Shown: positions 3,359-5,382 of the stretch, piece by piece
Layout: the number at the start of each line of letters is the position of its first letter
Position numbering within the stretch: the first letter of the stretch is position 1
Source of the DNA: a bacterium ADurb.Bin374
Lineage (GTDB): Bacteria; Riflebacteria; Ozemobacteria; Ozemobacterales; Ozemobacteraceae
DNA: 5,382 nt
Assembly (NCBI GenBank): GCA_002068715.1
Contig: MWAR01000457.1
Location: 1 to 5,382 of the forward strand
Direction of reading: 5' to 3'
Program-made: the position numbers and the translations under genes
Notes under the pieces: model-generated
The model's input: the letters and a program-made list of their open reading frames with translations, nothing else
What the model was told of the DNA's origin: nothing
Databases searched by the model: none

Positions 3359-5382
3359 CCCTGGCGGAGGCTCCAGAACGCCGACTCCTTCCAGCCCGAT
3401 TCGAACTGGTCGCGCGGCATCTGGAAGACATCCTGGAGGGCCGCCGTCAGCGAAACGCCGCTTCCCAGTTTATCGAGAAGCGAGATGGCGGCGGCGATTC
3501 CCTGGGTGAAATCCGGTTTCTTCTTCACGAGAAACGCGGTCGTCAGATACGCCTGGGCACGTGCCGTGTCGCGCACGGCGATCGATGCCGAAGCATCGGC
3601 GAGCAGGTCGTCGACCTTGTCCAACTGGACCAACTGCGTTTCATCACTGGCGATTCTCGACTGCACCGTCTGAAGCAGAAACTTCGTGACGTCGTCACTT
3701 CCGCCGAGAATCTCCGAAATGCCGGTCTGAAGCCAGATGGCGTGATTCTCCGGCGCGAACGCCTTCGGCGCCCTGCCGAACAGGATGGCCCGGGAAAGCT
3801 CCCGCGCAAGTTCGAAGCCAGGCAGCGCCTGGGAAAGGATCATCGAACTCTCCTCGTCGGCGGTCGGATATTCGGTGGCGATCCAGCTTCGGACCGCACC
3901 CAGGTCGGTATACAGCGCCGATATGACGAGAGTGTTCTTGTCCGGGAAAAAGCGGGCGATGCTCGAGCCCATCGCCGAAACTGGGACCAGGTGAACCGCG
4001 AGGGGGGCTTTCAACGACCCGAGCCGCGATTCGAGACGGTTCATCGTCATCTCGAGGGTCTGCAACATGATGCCCGGCAGGCTGGGAGCCGTGCCGATCG
4101 CGGATTTGATCGAAAACCTTGCGGAACTCGCCGAAGGCCCCGTCATCGGAAACTCAGGCATAACCGCGGCAACAGGCTGGGGCGATGCGGGGGCGGGCGT
4201 TGGAATGGCGGCGGTGGCCGGGGTGGACGCGGTCGACGTCTCATCGGAGACAGAAGCCTCATCCGGGGATGGTTCCTGGGTCGGGTCCGGCGGGAGCGGC
4301 GTGGGCTTTCCGTCATCCGTTTTCGGCAGGTCAGGCTGTGGAAGGGCGGGATTTTCCTGGGCCGCCTGCTCGGCGGCCGACAGCCGGGTCATGATCTGCT
4401 GAGCGAGAACGGGATCGCGGCTCAACGCCGGGATCGCGGTGAGGGCGTTGAGGACGGTGACGTGGTCCGGGTTCATGGCGAAGCCCTTCTTCAGCCATTC
4501 GAGCCCCTTGTCGACATCGCTGACCTTGAAACAATACAGCGCCTCCATGTAACAGGCCAGACTGTGGCGGGGCAGGCGCGCGGCCCAGATATCGAGCGCG
4601 CGGCGGGCGTCCTGGACTCTGTTGGTGATGATGGCGAGCTGGACATAGAGGAACCAGGCGTCGCGGTCGAGGAACGGCAGGCTGTTCGCCGCGTCGTCCA
4701 TGATCGTTTTCGCCTCGTCGGGCCGTGCGTTCGCGGCGGCGAGCAGGCCGGCCTTCAGGTTGACCGACGGTAAATTATAGCCGCGCCGGAACGCGCGTTT
4801 CAGGATGTCGCCGCCCTTTTCGGGCTCGCCGGCCATCAGCGCGAGATCGAGACGCAGCAGATCGAGCATGGGGTGATCTGGGTCGCGTTGGGCGGCGCGG
4901 TCGAGAAACACCTGGGCGTTTCTCGGCTGCATGCGGTCGAGCGCAATGCGGGCCCGAACCAGCAGCCCCTCGGCCGATCTGGAAAACGCCTGCGTCAGCT
5001 GGTCGGCGGCCTTTTCCGCCTCTTTCCAGCGATCGAGGTCATACAGGGCGCGAGGCCGGGATGTCGCCGACGTTTCGGCGTGGGCGTCTGTGACCATCGC
5101 TTTGATGAACAGGAGGAGCGGATGGCAGGGAGCCTTCGCCAACCCCTGCTCATACAGCTGGGCCGCGTCTCTCGTGCGGCCGAGATACAGCGCGCACAGC
5201 GACGTCAGCGCGGTCCCGTCGACGCCGGGATATCGTTTTTCGTATTCTTCGGCGAGCGCAAGGGCCTTGTAAAACTGACCGCGCGCGATCTCGTCGAGGA
5301 CGCTGTCGTAATGCAGTTTCCGCGACTTCAGGCGGGTCAGGAGCTGGGGAAGTCTCGACGTGATCTGCGAGAAATGTTCCTG
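3340..5382 (-). CDS. Large TPR protein with degenerate peptidase-MA-like C-terminal domain (start beyond right window edge)
   Basis: The C-terminal 680 residues are visible, and the frame stays open to the edge. A TTG at 5142 is internal: the upstream 80 codons encode a TPR-like pair (YLGRTRDAAQLYEQGLAKAP, residues 66-85) that runs straight through it. Residues about 28-341 form eight or nine TPR-like helix pairs, e.g. 112-133, 137-170, 242-273 and 274-307. A Pro/Ala/Thr/Ser-rich linker follows (about 343-420). Residues about 430-680 resemble the peptidase-MA gluzincin domain. The family's HExxH is replaced by RELSR (527-531) and its WLxEG by WLQTG (550-554), so none of the expected zinc ligands remains. 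The C-terminal AYLTTAFLV and FESGWKES segments match the family's tail pattern. It is probably a non-catalytic scaffold or binding protein. Cellular location is unknown because the N terminus is missing. The stop lies three bases from the convergent hydrolase stop. Confidence 0.85.
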   Translation of the reverse strand, partial: QEHFSQITSRLPQLLTRLKSRKLHYDSVLDEIARGQFYKALALAEEYEKRYPGVDGTALTSLCALYLGRTRDAAQLYEQGLAKAPCHPLLLFIKAMVTDAHAETSATSRPRALYDLDRWKEAEKAADQLTQAFSRSAEGLLVRARIALDRMQPRNAQVFLDRAAQRDPDHPMLDLLRLDLALMAGEPEKGGDILKRAFRRGYNLPSVNLKAGLLAAANARPDEAKTIMDDAANSLPFLDRDAWFLYVQLAIITNRVQDARRALDIWAARLPRHSLACYMEALYCFKVSDVDKGLEWLKKGFAMNPDHVTVLNALTAIPALSRDPVLAQQIMTRLSAAEQAAQENPALPQPDLPKTDDGKPTPLPPDPTQEPSPDEASVSDETSTASTPATAAIPTPAPASPQPVAAVMPEFPMTGPSASSARFSIKSAIGTAPSLPGIMLQTLEMTMNRLESRLGSLKAPLAVHLVPVSAMGSSIARFFPDKNTLVISALYTDLGAVRSWIATEYPTADEESSMILSQALPGFELARELSRAILFGRAPKAFAPENHAIWLQTGISEILGGSDDVTKFLLQTVQSRIASDETQLVQLDKVDDLLADASASIAVRDTARAQAYLTTAFLVKKKPDFTQGIAAAISLLDKLGSGVSLTAALQDVFQMPRDQFESGWKESAFWSLRQGVPYEW
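4363..5301 (-). repeat. TPR-like coding repeats
   Basis: Eight or nine helix-turn-helix units of about 34 residues, with the TPR pattern of small residues in helix A, a turn, and a helix B often ending in Asn/Asp-Pro or Ala-Pro. Examples are the units ending LAKAP, AAQRDPDH and FAMNPDH. They are strongly diverged at DNA level. Such arrays normally form a protein-binding superhelix. Confidence 0.7.

Noticed and set aside
3742..4773. Long plus-strand open frame opposite the TPR gene
   Set aside because: It is rich in Arg and Gly, with no recognisable domain, and mirrors the codon bias of the real gene. It is an antisense shadow typical of GC-rich DNA. The same applies to the frames at 1864-2520 and 824-1369 and to the minus-strand frame at 2680-3237.

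Overview
This is a GC-rich bacterial chromosomal window (about 60% G+C by eye). It is densely packed with five protein genes: three complete and two cut by the window edges. No tRNA, rRNA, CRISPR array, insertion sequence or phage gene is visible. The type I-like signal peptide on the ankyrin protein, the HemW-like radical SAM protein and the large TPR protein would fit a Gram-negative-type bacterium. Nothing in the sequence allows a confident lineage call.

Left part (1-2490, minus strand): a compact three-gene operon, transcribed right to left. It starts with an exported protein made almost entirely of ankyrin repeats (769-2490). Next is a small membrane protein of the YdjM/DUF457 'metal-dependent hydrolase' family (206-772). 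Last is the N-terminal end of a HemW-type radical SAM protein (1-209), which runs off the left edge. Both junctions are ATGA overlaps without a visible Shine-Dalgarno sequence of their own, so the two downstream genes are probably translated by coupling.

Middle (2491-2709): the only real intergenic region. It lies between the ankyrin operon (minus) and a metallo-beta-lactamase-fold hydrolase gene (plus, 2710-3336). It holds a strong-looking sigma70-type promoter for the hydrolase (TTGCCG, 17 bp, TATAAT). The -10 lies in a 10-bp palindrome, CATTATAATG, so a second TATAAT occurs on the minus strand. That copy has a TTGTTT element at the same 17-bp spacing and could drive the ankyrin operon. Two short inverted repeats lie between this promoter and the ankyrin ribosome binding site.

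Right part (3340-5382, minus strand): the C-terminal 680 residues of a large TPR protein whose start lies beyond the right edge. Tandem TPR-like helical pairs are followed by a Pro/Ala/Thr/Ser-rich linker. The C-terminal domain looks like the peptidase-MA (gluzincin) fold, but the positions expected to bind zinc read RELSR and WLQTG instead of HExxH and WLxEG. It is therefore probably a pseudopeptidase, and this is the most interesting point in the window. Its stop codon is three bases from the convergent stop of the hydrolase gene.

I see no compelling evidence for a dedicated defence, secretion or mobile system. The unusual points are the likely inactive peptidase domain, the symmetric divergent promoter and the modular architecture of the exported ankyrin protein.
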